Shown here piece by piece: positions 8,186 to 16,154 of a DNA stretch of 64,000 nucleotides. The notes below the pieces were generated by a model, which searched no databases, was not told where the DNA came from, and was given only the letters and a program-made list of their open reading frames with translations. Each line of letters opens with the position of its first letter. The first letter of the stretch is position 1. The position numbers were made by a program, and so were the translations under genes. The DNA is from Sphaerisporangium sp040683095. GTDB taxonomy: Bacteria; Actinomycetota; Actinomycetes; Streptosporangiales; Streptosporangiaceae. The stretch covers positions 15,489 to 79,488 of the forward strand of contig NZ_JBFBCI010000043.1 of NCBI RefSeq assembly GCF_040683095.1. The letters run 5' to 3'.

Positions 8186-9286
8186 ATGCTCCCCCGCGAC
8201 ACCATCCACGCAGGGCCGATCGTACTACGCCCGCCCATTGAGGGCGATGCGGAAACCATCGCCCGCGCCTGCGCCGACCCCGAGACCGCGCGGTTGCTCC
8301 CCGCGCTTCCCTTTCCGTACACCCTCGACGACGCGCTTCGGTACATCACCGAGGGGGCGGCCGCCATCTGGAGCGCGGGCGGCGCCACCTTCGCGATCGC
8401 CGACGCCGCGGGGGGCGGATGGCTGGGCGACATAGAGGTGAAGCCGCCCGACACCCGGGGTGTGTTCGAGGTCGGGTACCACCTCGCCCCCTGGGCGCGC
8501 GGCCGGGGCGTGGCCTCGGCGGCGGTCCGGGCGGTGACCGAGTGGGTGTTCGCCCAGGGTGCGCACCGCGTGGAGATCCTGGCCGACGTCGAGAACCTGC
8601 CGAGCCAGCGCGTGGCGATGGCGGCGGGCCACCGGCGCGAGGGCGTCCTGCGGGACGCCGGCCCGCGGCGCGGGGGCGGCCATGCCGACATGGTGGCCTT
8701 CGCCCGCCTGGCCCGCGACCCCGGCGAGCCGCAGCGCTCCTACCTGCCCGGCCTGCCCGGCGGGTCGCTGAGCGACGGCATGGTGCGGCTGGAGCCACTG
8801 ACCCTGGACGACGTGGACTCCTACCAGGAGATGGCGAGCGAGCCGGACTCCTACATCTACATGGTGCCCCCGCAGGTCCCCGACCGCGAGGAGACGGTCC
8901 GCCGCTGCCGGTACACCGGCACGTGGTGGCTGTCGGGCGAACGCGCCGAGATGAGCGTCAGGGACGCCGCGACGGGCGCGTTCGCCGGGCACATCCAGCT
9001 CATGAACATCGTCCCGCCGCTCGGCCAGGCCATGATCGGCTACAGCCTGCACAGCCGGTTCCGCGGCCGGGGGTTCATGACCCGGGCGGTGAACCTGCTG
9101 GCCGGGTGGGCGTACGAGGCCACGCCGCTGTACCGGCTGGTGGCGGGCACGGCGGCGGTCAACACGGCCTCCCAGCGCGTGCTGGAGCGCGCCGGGTTCA
9201 CCCGGGAGGCCGTGATCAGAGCGCTGCTGCCGGCCGTCGACGGCACCCGCCACGACGACATCCAGTGGGTCCGCCTGCGGGGCTGA
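8186..9286 (+). CDS. Protein with two tandem GNAT acetyltransferase domains
   Basis: The 366-residue product contains two RimJ/RimL-like GNAT domains joined head to tail. The first (about 1-175) has the acetyl-CoA binding stretch APWARGRGVASAAV; the second (about 195-366) has SRFRGRGFMTRAV. Each ends with the family's N-x-x-S-x-R-V helix (NLPSQRV, NTASQRVLERAGF). The substrate is unknown; relatives acetylate ribosomal protein N-termini or antibiotics. Both domains keep the CoA motif, so neither is obviously inactive. It is divergent from trmI across a 119-bp gap and convergent with the aminotransferase gene. The ribosome site is weak. Confidence 0.88.
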   Translation: MLPRDTIHAGPIVLRPPIEGDAETIARACADPETARLLPALPFPYTLDDALRYITEGAAAIWSAGGATFAIADAAGGGWLGDIEVKPPDTRGVFEVGYHLAPWARGRGVASAAVRAVTEWVFAQGAHRVEILADVENLPSQRVAMAAGHRREGVLRDAGPRRGGGHADMVAFARLARDPGEPQRSYLPGLPGGSLSDGMVRLEPLTLDDVDSYQEMASEPDSYIYMVPPQVPDREETVRRCRYTGTWWLSGERAEMSVRDAATGAFAGHIQLMNIVPPLGQAMIGYSLHSRFRGRGFMTRAVNLLAGWAYEATPLYRLVAGTAAVNTASQRVLERAGFTREAVIRALLPAVDGTRHDDIQWVRLRG

Positions 9287-9319
9287 CCTCCCGGGCGGCG
9301 CGGACCTCTCGGAGTGCCG

Positions 9320-10558
9320 TCAGCCGGCGCCGAACTTGGCGCGCAGCCTGGCGAACGCGGCGTCGGTGCCCGCGAGCGCCCGGTCGATGTCGGCGTCGGT
9401 GTGCGCCGCGGACATGAACCAGTTGTGCCACGGGTGCAGGTACACGCCCTCGGCGAGGCACGCGTCCGCCCAGAACATGCCCTTCTCCAGCGTCGCGTCG
9501 CCCTCGAAGGACAGCCACGGGATCTGCGCGGGGCCGGTCTGGCGGACGGTGAACCCGTGCGCGGCGGCCTGCGCGGCGAGGCCCTCGCGCAGGCGGGTGC
9601 CCGCGCGCTCCATCAGGGCGACGCCGTCGATGTCGCGGAGGGTCTCGATGGTCGCCTTGGCTGCGGCCATCGCCACGGCCGAGAACCAGAACGAGCCCGT
9701 GGAGTACAGGGTCTGGGCGGGACCGCGGAGGGCGTCGGTCCCGGTGACGGCGGCGATGGCGTACCCGTTGGCCATGGCCTTGCTCCACGCCGTCAGGTCG
9801 GGGCGGACGCCGAGCGGCTCCCACGAGCCGCGCAGGTCCAGCCGGAACCCCGCGCGGACGTCGTCGATCACCAGCGCGGCGCCGATCCGGTCGGCGAGCG
9901 TGCGCAGGCCGCGGGCGAACGCCGGGTCCACCGGCTCCTGGTCCTCGAAGGAGTCGTGCTTGAACGGGGTCACGATGATCGCGGCGACGTCGCCGTCCGC
10001 CGACGCGGCGGCGGCCTCCGCGCCCGCGAGGTCGTTGTAGGGGTACTCGACGAGGTCGGCGCGCTCGTTCGGGGTGGTGCCCGCCGTGCTCGGGGTGCAC
10101 CAGGGGTCGGCCCCGTGGTAGGCGCCGTGGGCGACGAGCACCTTGGCGCGTCCGGTGGCGGCGCGGACGACCATGAGCGCCTGGGTGGTGGCGTCGGTGC
10201 CGTTCTTGGAGAACATGACCCAGTCGGCCGACGGGATGGTGTCCACCATCAGCTCGGCGAGCTCCACCATGATCGGGCCGGGCCCGTTGAGGCAGTCCCC
10301 CGAGGCCCGCTGTGCCGCCGCGGCGGCCTCGACCGCCTGGTGGCGGTGGCCGAGGATCACCGGGCCCCAGCTGCACATCAGGTCGACGTACTCGCGCCCG
10401 TCGGCATCCCACTGGCGGCAGCCCTCGCCCCGGACGAAGAACTGCGGATACGCGGGGGTGAAGATCGCGGCGTTGAGGTGGCCGTACATGCCGCCGGGGA
10501 CGACCTTGGCGGCCCGCTCGCGCAGGGACGCGTCGCGTCCGGGGGTGGTGTCTGCCAT
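9320..10558 (-). CDS. Class III PLP-dependent aminotransferase (GSA aminomutase-like)
   Basis: The 412-residue product is a fold-type I PLP enzyme resembling glutamate-1-semialdehyde aminomutase. Visible elements are the conserved VMFSKNGTDAT cofactor-phosphate region, the VIDDVRAGFR aspartate that contacts the PLP ring nitrogen, and the lysine in WSKAMANGY expected to form the Schiff base. It is unlikely to be the heme-pathway enzyme itself, because it sits in a sugar-kinase operon. It starts five bases after the pfkB stop (ATG 10558, AGGGA site), so the two are co-transcribed. The substrate is unknown; an amino-sugar or amino-alcohol route is an inference from context. Confidence 0.9.
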   Translation of the reverse strand: MADTTPGRDASLRERAAKVVPGGMYGHLNAAIFTPAYPQFFVRGEGCRQWDADGREYVDLMCSWGPVILGHRHQAVEAAAAAQRASGDCLNGPGPIMVELAELMVDTIPSADWVMFSKNGTDATTQALMVVRAATGRAKVLVAHGAYHGADPWCTPSTAGTTPNERADLVEYPYNDLAGAEAAAASADGDVAAIIVTPFKHDSFEDQEPVDPAFARGLRTLADRIGAALVIDDVRAGFRLDLRGSWEPLGVRPDLTAWSKAMANGYAIAAVTGTDALRGPAQTLYSTGSFWFSAVAMAAAKATIETLRDIDGVALMERAGTRLREGLAAQAAAHGFTVRQTGPAQIPWLSFEGDATLEKGMFWADACLAEGVYLHPWHNWFMSAAHTDADIDRALAGTDAAFARLRAKFGAG

Positions 10559-10563
10559 GTGCT

Positions 10564-11556
10564 CTAGATCCCTTCGATGCCGTGGGCGGCCTGGGCGGAC
10601 TCGGGGGCGCGGCCCTCCGCGGGGCCTCTTGTGGGGGTCTCGGCGGCGTCGAGGTCCTTGATCGTCAGGCCGTCCAGCCCCGCGTCGGACCCGAGCCCTC
10701 CGGCAACCCGGGCGGCGACGGCCGTACCGAAACGGGCCGCCGCGACGACGTCCCGTCCGTCGAGCAGCCCGGCGATGAACCCGGCGCAGTAGGCGTCGCC
10801 GCAGCCGGTGGTGTCGACGACGGGCACGTCCAGCGCGGGGACGCGGACCGTGCCCGCGGCGGTGGCGACCAGGCTGCCCTCGGCGCCGAGGGTGATCAGC
10901 ACGGCCGAAGGCCCCTCCTCCAGCAGCCGCCGGGCGGCCTCCTCCACGCCGGACGCCCCGCTGATCATCAGCGCCTGCTCCTCGTTCGGCAGGAAGTGGT
11001 CGACGTACGGCAGGAAGGCCCGGGTGGCGGGCATGAGGTCGGCCATGTTGGACAGCAGGTCCATCGTGACCACCGTGCCGCCCGCGCGCGCGGCCCCGAG
11101 CAGTTCCAGGAAGGCCGGGTCGTGCAGGCCCCAGGTCGCGTCCATGCCGCCAAGGTGCACCAGGCGGGCCCCGGTGACCAGGTCGGGATTCAGGTCGGCG
11201 AGGGACAGGCCGAGGTTGGCGCCGGGCACGTGGAACGAGGGACGGCCTCCGTCCGGGCGGATCGGCAGGATCGACGCCGCCGTCCGCTCCCCCGGCTTGC
11301 GCGCCACACCGCTCACGTCGACGCCGTGCCGCGCCATGATCATGAGCAGGAAGTCGCCGAGCTCGTCGCCGCCGACCGCTCCGGCCGAGGCGACCGGCAC
11401 GCCGAGCTTGGCGAGGTCGACGGCCACCCCCGCGGCGGCGCCGGCGGCGGTGAGGCGGATCTCCTCCAGCAGGTGGGTGTCCTGCCCCTGGGGGATGGAC
11501 TCCACCGGCCTCGCGAGCACGTCGACGATGTGGACCCCGAGCGTGAGGACGGTCAT
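10564..11556 (-). CDS. PfkB-family carbohydrate kinase
   Basis: The 330-residue product is a ribokinase-like kinase. It shows the N-terminal glycine pair region with AAGAAAGVAVDLAKLG and the C-terminal signature DTTGCGDAYCAGF, whose Asp is the catalytic base. It would phosphorylate a sugar or polyol with ATP in the cytoplasm. It is the first gene of a two-gene unit with the aminotransferase and is transcribed divergently from a tetR gene across an 88-bp promoter region with a palindrome at 11595-11612. The last 25 residues are a low-complexity tail. The substrate cannot be told from sequence. Confidence 0.92.
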   Translation of the reverse strand: MTVLTLGVHIVDVLARPVESIPQGQDTHLLEEIRLTAAGAAAGVAVDLAKLGVPVASAGAVGGDELGDFLLMIMARHGVDVSGVARKPGERTAASILPIRPDGGRPSFHVPGANLGLSLADLNPDLVTGARLVHLGGMDATWGLHDPAFLELLGAARAGGTVVTMDLLSNMADLMPATRAFLPYVDHFLPNEEQALMISGASGVEEAARRLLEEGPSAVLITLGAEGSLVATAAGTVRVPALDVPVVDTTGCGDAYCAGFIAGLLDGRDVVAAARFGTAVAARVAGGLGSDAGLDGLTIKDLDAAETPTRGPAEGRAPESAQAAHGIEGI

Positions 11557-11594
11557 GGCGGTTCCTTCCGCGGTGTTCCGGGATTGCCGGATAA

Positions 11595-11612
11595 TAGACG
11601 GGCGTCCGACTA
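11595..11612. promoter_or_regulatory. Palindromic operator candidate in the pfkB/tetR divergent promoter
   Basis: The 18-bp site reads TAGaCGGgCG then tCCGaCTA, so 14 of 18 positions are symmetric. A TACAAT hexamer (11611-11616) overlaps its right edge for the tetR direction, and TATTAT (complement of 11592-11597) overlaps its left edge for the pfkB direction. This is the arrangement expected for a TetR-family autoregulator that also controls its divergent neighbour. Confidence 0.7.
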
Positions 11613-11644
11613 CAATGTCAAGCCTTCCACCGAGGGGACCAGGG

Positions 11645-12292
11645 ATGCCGAAGATCGTCGATCACGAGGGGCGCCGCGAGGAGGTGGTGGACGCCGCCCG
11701 CAGGGTCATCCTGCGCGAGGGCATCGAAGCGGCCACCACCCGTGCCATCGCCAAGGAGGCCGGCTACTCCAACGGCGTACTCACCCACTACTTCGCCGAC
11801 AAGGACGACATCCTGCTGTCGGCGCTGCGCGCCTCCCACCGCCACATCGTGCGGCGGCTGAAGGACAAGCTGGCCGGGCGCACCGGGCTGTCGGCCCTGC
11901 GCGAGCTGCTGCTGGACAACCTGCCCCTGGACGAGGAGCGCGCCCGCGAGACCGCCCTGGAGGTCGGCTTCTGGGGCCGGAGCCTGGCCGGGGGGACGCT
12001 GCTGGAGGTCCAGCGCGAAGAGGCCGCCGAGCTGCGCCACCTGGTGCGCGCCCTGCTCGACGCCGCCGCGGCGGCCGGCGAGATCGCCGTGGGCGAGGAC
12101 CTGGACGACGTCGCCGAGCGGCTGCTCGCGCTGGTCGACGGGCTCAGCGCCCACCGGCTACTGTACCCCGACCGCGTCTCCCCCGAGACGCTCCGGCGGC
12201 TGATGACGGCCGAGCTGGACCGCCTCGCCACGCCCGTCCCCCCGGAGGCCGGGACCGCGACGGGGACGGAGACGGAGACGGAGAGGGCATGA
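11645..12292 (+). CDS. TetR-family transcriptional regulator
   Basis: The 215-residue product has a typical N-terminal TetR DNA-binding domain (about 10-58), with AARRVILREGIEAATTRAIA then the recognition helix region AGYSNGVLTHYFADKDD. The C-terminal ligand domain is divergent, as usual. A low-complexity acidic tail (TATGTETETE) precedes the stop. It overlaps the aldolase start by four bases (ATGA), so the two are translationally coupled. The upstream palindrome suggests it represses itself and the divergent pfkB unit; the inducer is presumably a pathway intermediate. Confidence 0.93.
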   Translation: MPKIVDHEGRREEVVDAARRVILREGIEAATTRAIAKEAGYSNGVLTHYFADKDDILLSALRASHRHIVRRLKDKLAGRTGLSALRELLLDNLPLDEERARETALEVGFWGRSLAGGTLLEVQREEAAELRHLVRALLDAAAAAGEIAVGEDLDDVAERLLALVDGLSAHRLLYPDRVSPETLRRLMTAELDRLATPVPPEAGTATGTETETERA

Positions 12293-12978
12293 GGCTGGCC
12301 GAGGAGCGCGAGCGGCTGTGCGAGACCGGCCGCCGCATGGTCCGGGACGGGCTGGTGCTCGGCACGTCCGGCAACGTCAGCGTGCGCGCCGGCGACCTGG
12401 TCGCGGTCACCCCCGGCGGGGTCGCCCTGGACGAGCTGACCCCCGCCGACTGCCCGGTCCTGGACCTGTCGGGCGAGATGGTGGAGGGCTCGCGCGCCCC
12501 GTCCTCCGAGGTGCCCATGCACCTGGCGATCTACGAGAGCACCGGCACCGCGGCCGTCGTGCACACCCATTCGCGGTACGCCGTGGTCGTCTCCACGACG
12601 ATGACCGAACTGCCGCCGATCCACTACAACGCGCTGCTGCTCGGCGGCGCCGTCCGCGTGGCCCCGTACGCGACCTACGGCACCCCGGAGCTGGCCGCGC
12701 ACGTCCGCGAGGCGCTGACGGGCCGGCAGGCCGCCCTCATGCAGAACCACGGGGCCGTGGCGCTCGGCGGCGACCTGACGCAGGCCCTGGAGGGGGCGCG
12801 CCTGCTGGAGTGGCTGTGCGCCGTCTACGTCCAGGCCAAGATGATCGGCGAGCCGCGCGTGCTGAGCGAGGAGGAGCTCATCGGCGTGATCGGCCGTGCC
12901 GCGCTCAGCGCCCGCGAGAGCGCCCGCCGGAGTGTCACCACCGCCCCCGCCCCGCGGGGCCGCGAGGACGGACGGTAG
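12289..12978 (+). CDS. Class II aldolase/adducin-family protein (fuculose-phosphate aldolase type)
   Basis: The 229-residue product belongs to the zinc-dependent fuculose-1-phosphate aldolase / ribulose-5-phosphate epimerase family. It shows the substrate-phosphate loop LGTSGNVS (about 23-30), the catalytic glutamate in PSSEVPMH, the zinc histidines in VHTHSRYA and the third histidine in MQNHGAVALG. It would split a phosphorylated ketose-like compound to DHAP and an aldehyde. Together with the divergent kinase and aminotransferase it looks like a kinase-aldolase catabolic route with an amino step. It overlaps tetR by ATGA. The substrate is not known. Confidence 0.9.
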   Translation: MRLAEERERLCETGRRMVRDGLVLGTSGNVSVRAGDLVAVTPGGVALDELTPADCPVLDLSGEMVEGSRAPSSEVPMHLAIYESTGTAAVVHTHSRYAVVVSTTMTELPPIHYNALLLGGAVRVAPYATYGTPELAAHVREALTGRQAALMQNHGAVALGGDLTQALEGARLLEWLCAVYVQAKMIGEPRVLSEEELIGVIGRAALSARESARRSVTTAPAPRGREDGR

Positions 12979-13032
12979 GACCGGGCGCGGCCCTTCCCGG
13001 ACTTCGCCTATGGCCGCGCCTCCGGCACGGCG

Positions 13033-13136
13033 TGTTCGGGGCGCACTTCAGGCGATGTTCTTCCGTCGTCACTCGGAAGGGGCTCGTTCCTCACCCCTTC
13101 CTCCCTCCTCCTCCAGAACACGCCGCGCCCCGAACA
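13033..13136. repeat. Widely spaced perfect 12-bp inverted repeat
   Basis: TGTTCGGGGCGC (13033-13044) pairs exactly with GCGCCCCGAACA (13125-13136), with 80 bases between. It fills the gap between the convergent aldolase and FHA genes. It may be the base of a long transcript-ending structure. Confidence 0.45.
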
Positions 13137-13138
13137 GG

Positions 13139-14599
13139 TCAGGCCTGGCGGTGGGATTCGTAGCGCATCGTGCGCGAGACCCCGATGCGCACGGTGGTGC
13201 CGGGCAGGATCGGCACCGGCTCGTTCGGCGGGATGTCGTAGAAGTTCGGGTCGCCGGGCGGCTGGACCTGCGTGCCGTTGACCGACCCCAGGTCCAGCAG
13301 GTTGACGTCCCAGCCGTCGAGCCGCACCCGCAGGTGGCGGCGCGAGACCGAGCCGTCCGGGCTGGTCACCCGCGCCGGGCGGGCCTCGCCGGAGGTGACC
13401 TCGGGCGCGCGGTCGGGGTCGCGCCCGAGCAGGTAGTCGGCGTCGAGCGTGAGGGCCACGCCGTCGTCGAGCAGGAGCACCCCGAGCGGCGGGCGCTCGC
13501 CCTTGTAGGGCACGAGGTTGCGCTGCACGAGGGCGACGCCGCACACCGCGCAGTAGGGGACCCGCGGGTCGTTGAAGTGGTCGTTCTGGCAGTCGACGCC
13601 GTAGACCATCGGCCGGCTCAGCGGCTCGGGCGCCGGGCCCATCTCGGTGGGCTCCAGCATCGACCCGGGCGTCCCGCCGTGGTCGCCGGGATCGGGGGAC
13701 AGCAGGAACGGGTCGTACTCCTGCTCCGCCGGGCCGGGACCCGCCGAGCCCGCGCGGGGCGACTCCGGGTCGGTCAGCGGCGCGGGCGGCTGCTCGTACT
13801 CGCGCGGGGGCGGCCCGGCCAGGTCGGAGGGAGGCGGCGGGACGTTCACCGGCAGCGCGGCCGTGACGGGCGGCGGGACCTCGGCCGGGCCGTGGCCCAG
13901 GCCGAACGGGACGCCCGCCGGCTCGGAACCGAAGGACGGCTCGTAGGACGGCGCCGGGTCGTAGGACGGCGCGGGCTCGTAGGAAGGCACAGGGTCGTAG
14001 GAAGGCACAGGGTCGGGGACCGCCGGGGACGGGCCGGTGCCCACCGGGGCCGGATACGACGGCTCGCCCAGCGGCGCGGGACTCGAGGACTCGGCCGGCC
14101 GGGAGGGGACGGCCTGCGGGCCGGCGTCCTCGCCGAGGTCGGAGACGACGCCGCCGCCGGGGATCACCCCTGAGTCCAGCCGGGTCTGCCGCAGCGGCCG
14201 CCCGGCGCCGGGCAGGCGCAGCTCCACCGAGGTCACCGGGGTGGTGACCAGGCGGTCGGTCCAGGTAAGGGCGTTCTTGCCGTCCAGGTGCACGTCGGTG
14301 CCCGGCCCGGTGATGGACGCCTGGGCGTCCCCGCAGACCAGGACCGCGATGCCGCCGCCCGCGCGGCCCGCGACGGCGCAGGCGATCGGCTCGGCCGTCA
14401 TCGTCCGCGCCAGGACCTGGGCGGCGCGCCGGGCGAGCACCCGGCCGTCACCTCCGGCGGCCGCGGTCTCGCGCACCGCCGCCACCAGGTCGTCGGCCAC
14501 GGCGTCGGCCGCGTCGCACACCAGCAACAGGCCGCCCATGTGGGCGATCAGCCCGTCGCCGGGGAGCGGGCGTACCACCCCCACGCCTTGCTCCGTCAC
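13139..14599 (-). CDS. FHA-domain protein with proline-rich linker
   Basis: The 486-residue product has an N-terminal domain (about 1-130), resembling a PP2C-like or regulatory fold, that I cannot name. A long Pro/Ser/Tyr/Glu-rich linker (about 150-340) follows, including four 6-residue PSY(D/E)P repeats. There is a short Cys-containing segment CQNDHFNDPRVPYCAVCG resembling a zinc ribbon. A C-terminal FHA domain has SRRHLRVRLDG and DLGSVNGTQV, the phosphothreonine-binding Ser-Arg-x-x-Leu and Asn residues. FHA domains read Ser/Thr kinase output, so it could be a kinase partner. I chose GTG 14599 because GGAGGAG lies eight bases upstream; longer starts have no such site. Confidence 0.85.
   Translation of the reverse strand: MTEQGVGVVRPLPGDGLIAHMGGLLLVCDAADAVADDLVAAVRETAAAGGDGRVLARRAAQVLARTMTAEPIACAVAGRAGGGIAVLVCGDAQASITGPGTDVHLDGKNALTWTDRLVTTPVTSVELRLPGAGRPLRQTRLDSGVIPGGGVVSDLGEDAGPQAVPSRPAESSSPAPLGEPSYPAPVGTGPSPAVPDPVPSYDPVPSYEPAPSYDPAPSYEPSFGSEPAGVPFGLGHGPAEVPPPVTAALPVNVPPPPSDLAGPPPREYEQPPAPLTDPESPRAGSAGPGPAEQEYDPFLLSPDPGDHGGTPGSMLEPTEMGPAPEPLSRPMVYGVDCQNDHFNDPRVPYCAVCGVALVQRNLVPYKGERPPLGVLLLDDGVALTLDADYLLGRDPDRAPEVTSGEARPARVTSPDGSVSRRHLRVRLDGWDVNLLDLGSVNGTQVQPPGDPNFYDIPPNEPVPILPGTTVRIGVSRTMRYESHRQA
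13941..14012. repeat. Four tandem 18-bp repeats in the FHA gene linker
   Basis: Units start at 13941, 13959, 13977 and 13995, each beginning TCGTAGGA. They encode alternating PSYDP and PSYEP hexads on the minus strand. The last two units are nearly identical, which suggests recent expansion. Confidence 0.8.
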
Positions 14600-14902
14600 A
14601 GAACTCTCCTCCCCAGGCCACACGACCGGACGGACGACGCCCGCGCCGGCCCCACCCGCCACCAGCCAAACACATATCCGGACGATCGCGCACCGGGGCC
14701 GGAGGGCGGTCGGTGGGCGGGACGAGGCCGGAAACGCTTCCAATGGCATCGGACCGTAGCAAAAACCACCGCGGATGTCCTACCTGCACCGGCGCGGGCG
14801 AATCATACACTTCGGGCACGCTCGGCGCCCTCTGCACGGAAAGCCGCGTGGGCGGCGGAGCCGCGAGCCCGGCCGTGCCCGACAATGCCTGACAACGGAC
14901 GG
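14600..14902. other. Intergenic region upstream of the FHA gene
   Basis: This 303-bp stretch separates two minus-strand genes and holds no convincing gene. The one notable site is a 12-bp near-palindrome at 14730-14741. The first 60 bases upstream of 14599 contain the GGAGGAG ribosome site of the FHA gene. Confidence 0.5.
14730..14741. promoter_or_regulatory. LacI-type operator-like palindrome
   Basis: GGAAACGCTTCC is symmetric at 10 of 12 positions with a central CG, the form of many LacI-family operators. It lies about 130 bp upstream of the FHA gene. No LacI-family regulator is in the window, so the assignment is tentative. Confidence 0.35.
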
Positions 14903-16039
14903 TCAGACCCCCGTGAACAGGCGGTTCACGTCGGCGGTGACCAGCACGCCGAACACCTCGCCGCCGCGCTCGACCAGCAGGTATTCGCCCGAGGGGGAAC
15001 CGCGCATGGCGTCGATCAGGGACTCGCCGGACAGGTCGGCGGGGAGCACCAGCGAGGGATCGAGGCTGCGCGCCAGCGAGCCGACGGTCACCCACGGCCG
15101 CCGCTGCTCGGGCGTGGCCGCCACCGCCGACTCGTTGACGATGGCGATCGGATGCCCCTCGTGGTCGACGACGACCATGGCGCCCGCCTCGGCCTGCTGC
15201 GCCCTGCGCATCGCCTCGGCCAGCGGGACCTCGGCCGTCACCGGGATCGCGCGCCGCGCCAGCGCGCGGGCCTGGACCTGCGGCATGCGGGCGCGCACCT
15301 TGGCGACGCGCAGCGACTGGCTGGCGCCGATCCAGATGAAGGACGCCAGCAGCACCGACCACAGCACCAGCCCCCACGTGGGTTGCTGGCCGGTCATCAA
15401 CGACGGCAGCAGCGGCACGACGACCAGCACGACCGCGAGGCCGCGGCCGAACCAGGCGGCCGCCATGGTGCCGGAGCCCGAGTTGCGGGTGATCTTCCAC
15501 ACACCGGCGCGGAGCATGCGGCCGCCGTCCAGGGGAAGGCCGGGAAGCAGGTTGAACACGCCGACCATCAGGTTGGACAGCCACAGCTGGTAGGCCAGGA
15601 CATGGGGGATGGTCTCCTGGGGGATGAAGAGGTTCACCACCCAGCCGATGCCGGCCAGCCCGAGCGAGACCAGCGGGCCGGCGAAGGCGACCAGGAACTC
15701 CCTCTTGGGCGTCTCCGGCTCCCGCTCGATCTCGGAGACGCCGCCGAGCAGGTAGAGCGTGATGCGGCGCACGGGCAGCCCGAAGTGGCGGGCCACCACG
15801 CAGTGCGCCAGCTCGTGGAGCAGCACCGAGACGTACAGGAAGACGGCGAACACGAAGGCGACGAGGTAAGTGACGACCGTGCCCCTGCCGGGGAGCCCAT
15901 CGGACACGTAGGGCTGGAACGTGTAGGTGATGAACGCCGCGACGATCAGCCACGTCGGCGAGACGTACACGGGGATGCCGAAGGGGCGTCCCATGCGCAG
16001 CCCCGGCGACTCGGGCCGTTGCGGGGTCTGGGTGCTCAT
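14903..16039 (-). CDS. Site-2 protease family zinc metalloprotease with CBS domains
   Basis: The 378-residue product is an intramembrane protease of the Rip/S2P type. It has about six membrane segments, the zinc-binding HELAH motif (about 75-79) in one and NLLPGLPLDGGR in another; the Asp there is the third ligand. A C-terminal cytosolic region (about 255-375) contains a pair of CBS-like repeats, often nucleotide-sensing. Family members cleave membrane-bound anti-sigma factors or similar proteins, but the target is unknown. The ATG at 16039 is divergent from the RecB-like gene. Confidence 0.92.
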   Translation of the reverse strand: MSTQTPQRPESPGLRMGRPFGIPVYVSPTWLIVAAFITYTFQPYVSDGLPGRGTVVTYLVAFVFAVFLYVSVLLHELAHCVVARHFGLPVRRITLYLLGGVSEIEREPETPKREFLVAFAGPLVSLGLAGIGWVVNLFIPQETIPHVLAYQLWLSNLMVGVFNLLPGLPLDGGRMLRAGVWKITRNSGSGTMAAAWFGRGLAVVLVVVPLLPSLMTGQQPTWGLVLWSVLLASFIWIGASQSLRVAKVRARMPQVQARALARRAIPVTAEVPLAEAMRRAQQAEAGAMVVVDHEGHPIAIVNESAVAATPEQRRPWVTVGSLARSLDPSLVLPADLSGESLIDAMRGSPSGEYLLVERGGEVFGVLVTADVNRLFTGV

Positions 16040-16154
16040 GATTGTCGTCTTCCCTCCTTGTGCCTCGATGCTACGCGCCCGCGGCGGGCGATAGGCCGAT
16101 CACGTGCCGCACCCCTGGGGCGAAGTGTCGGTGCGCTGACTTACAGTTCCGTTC

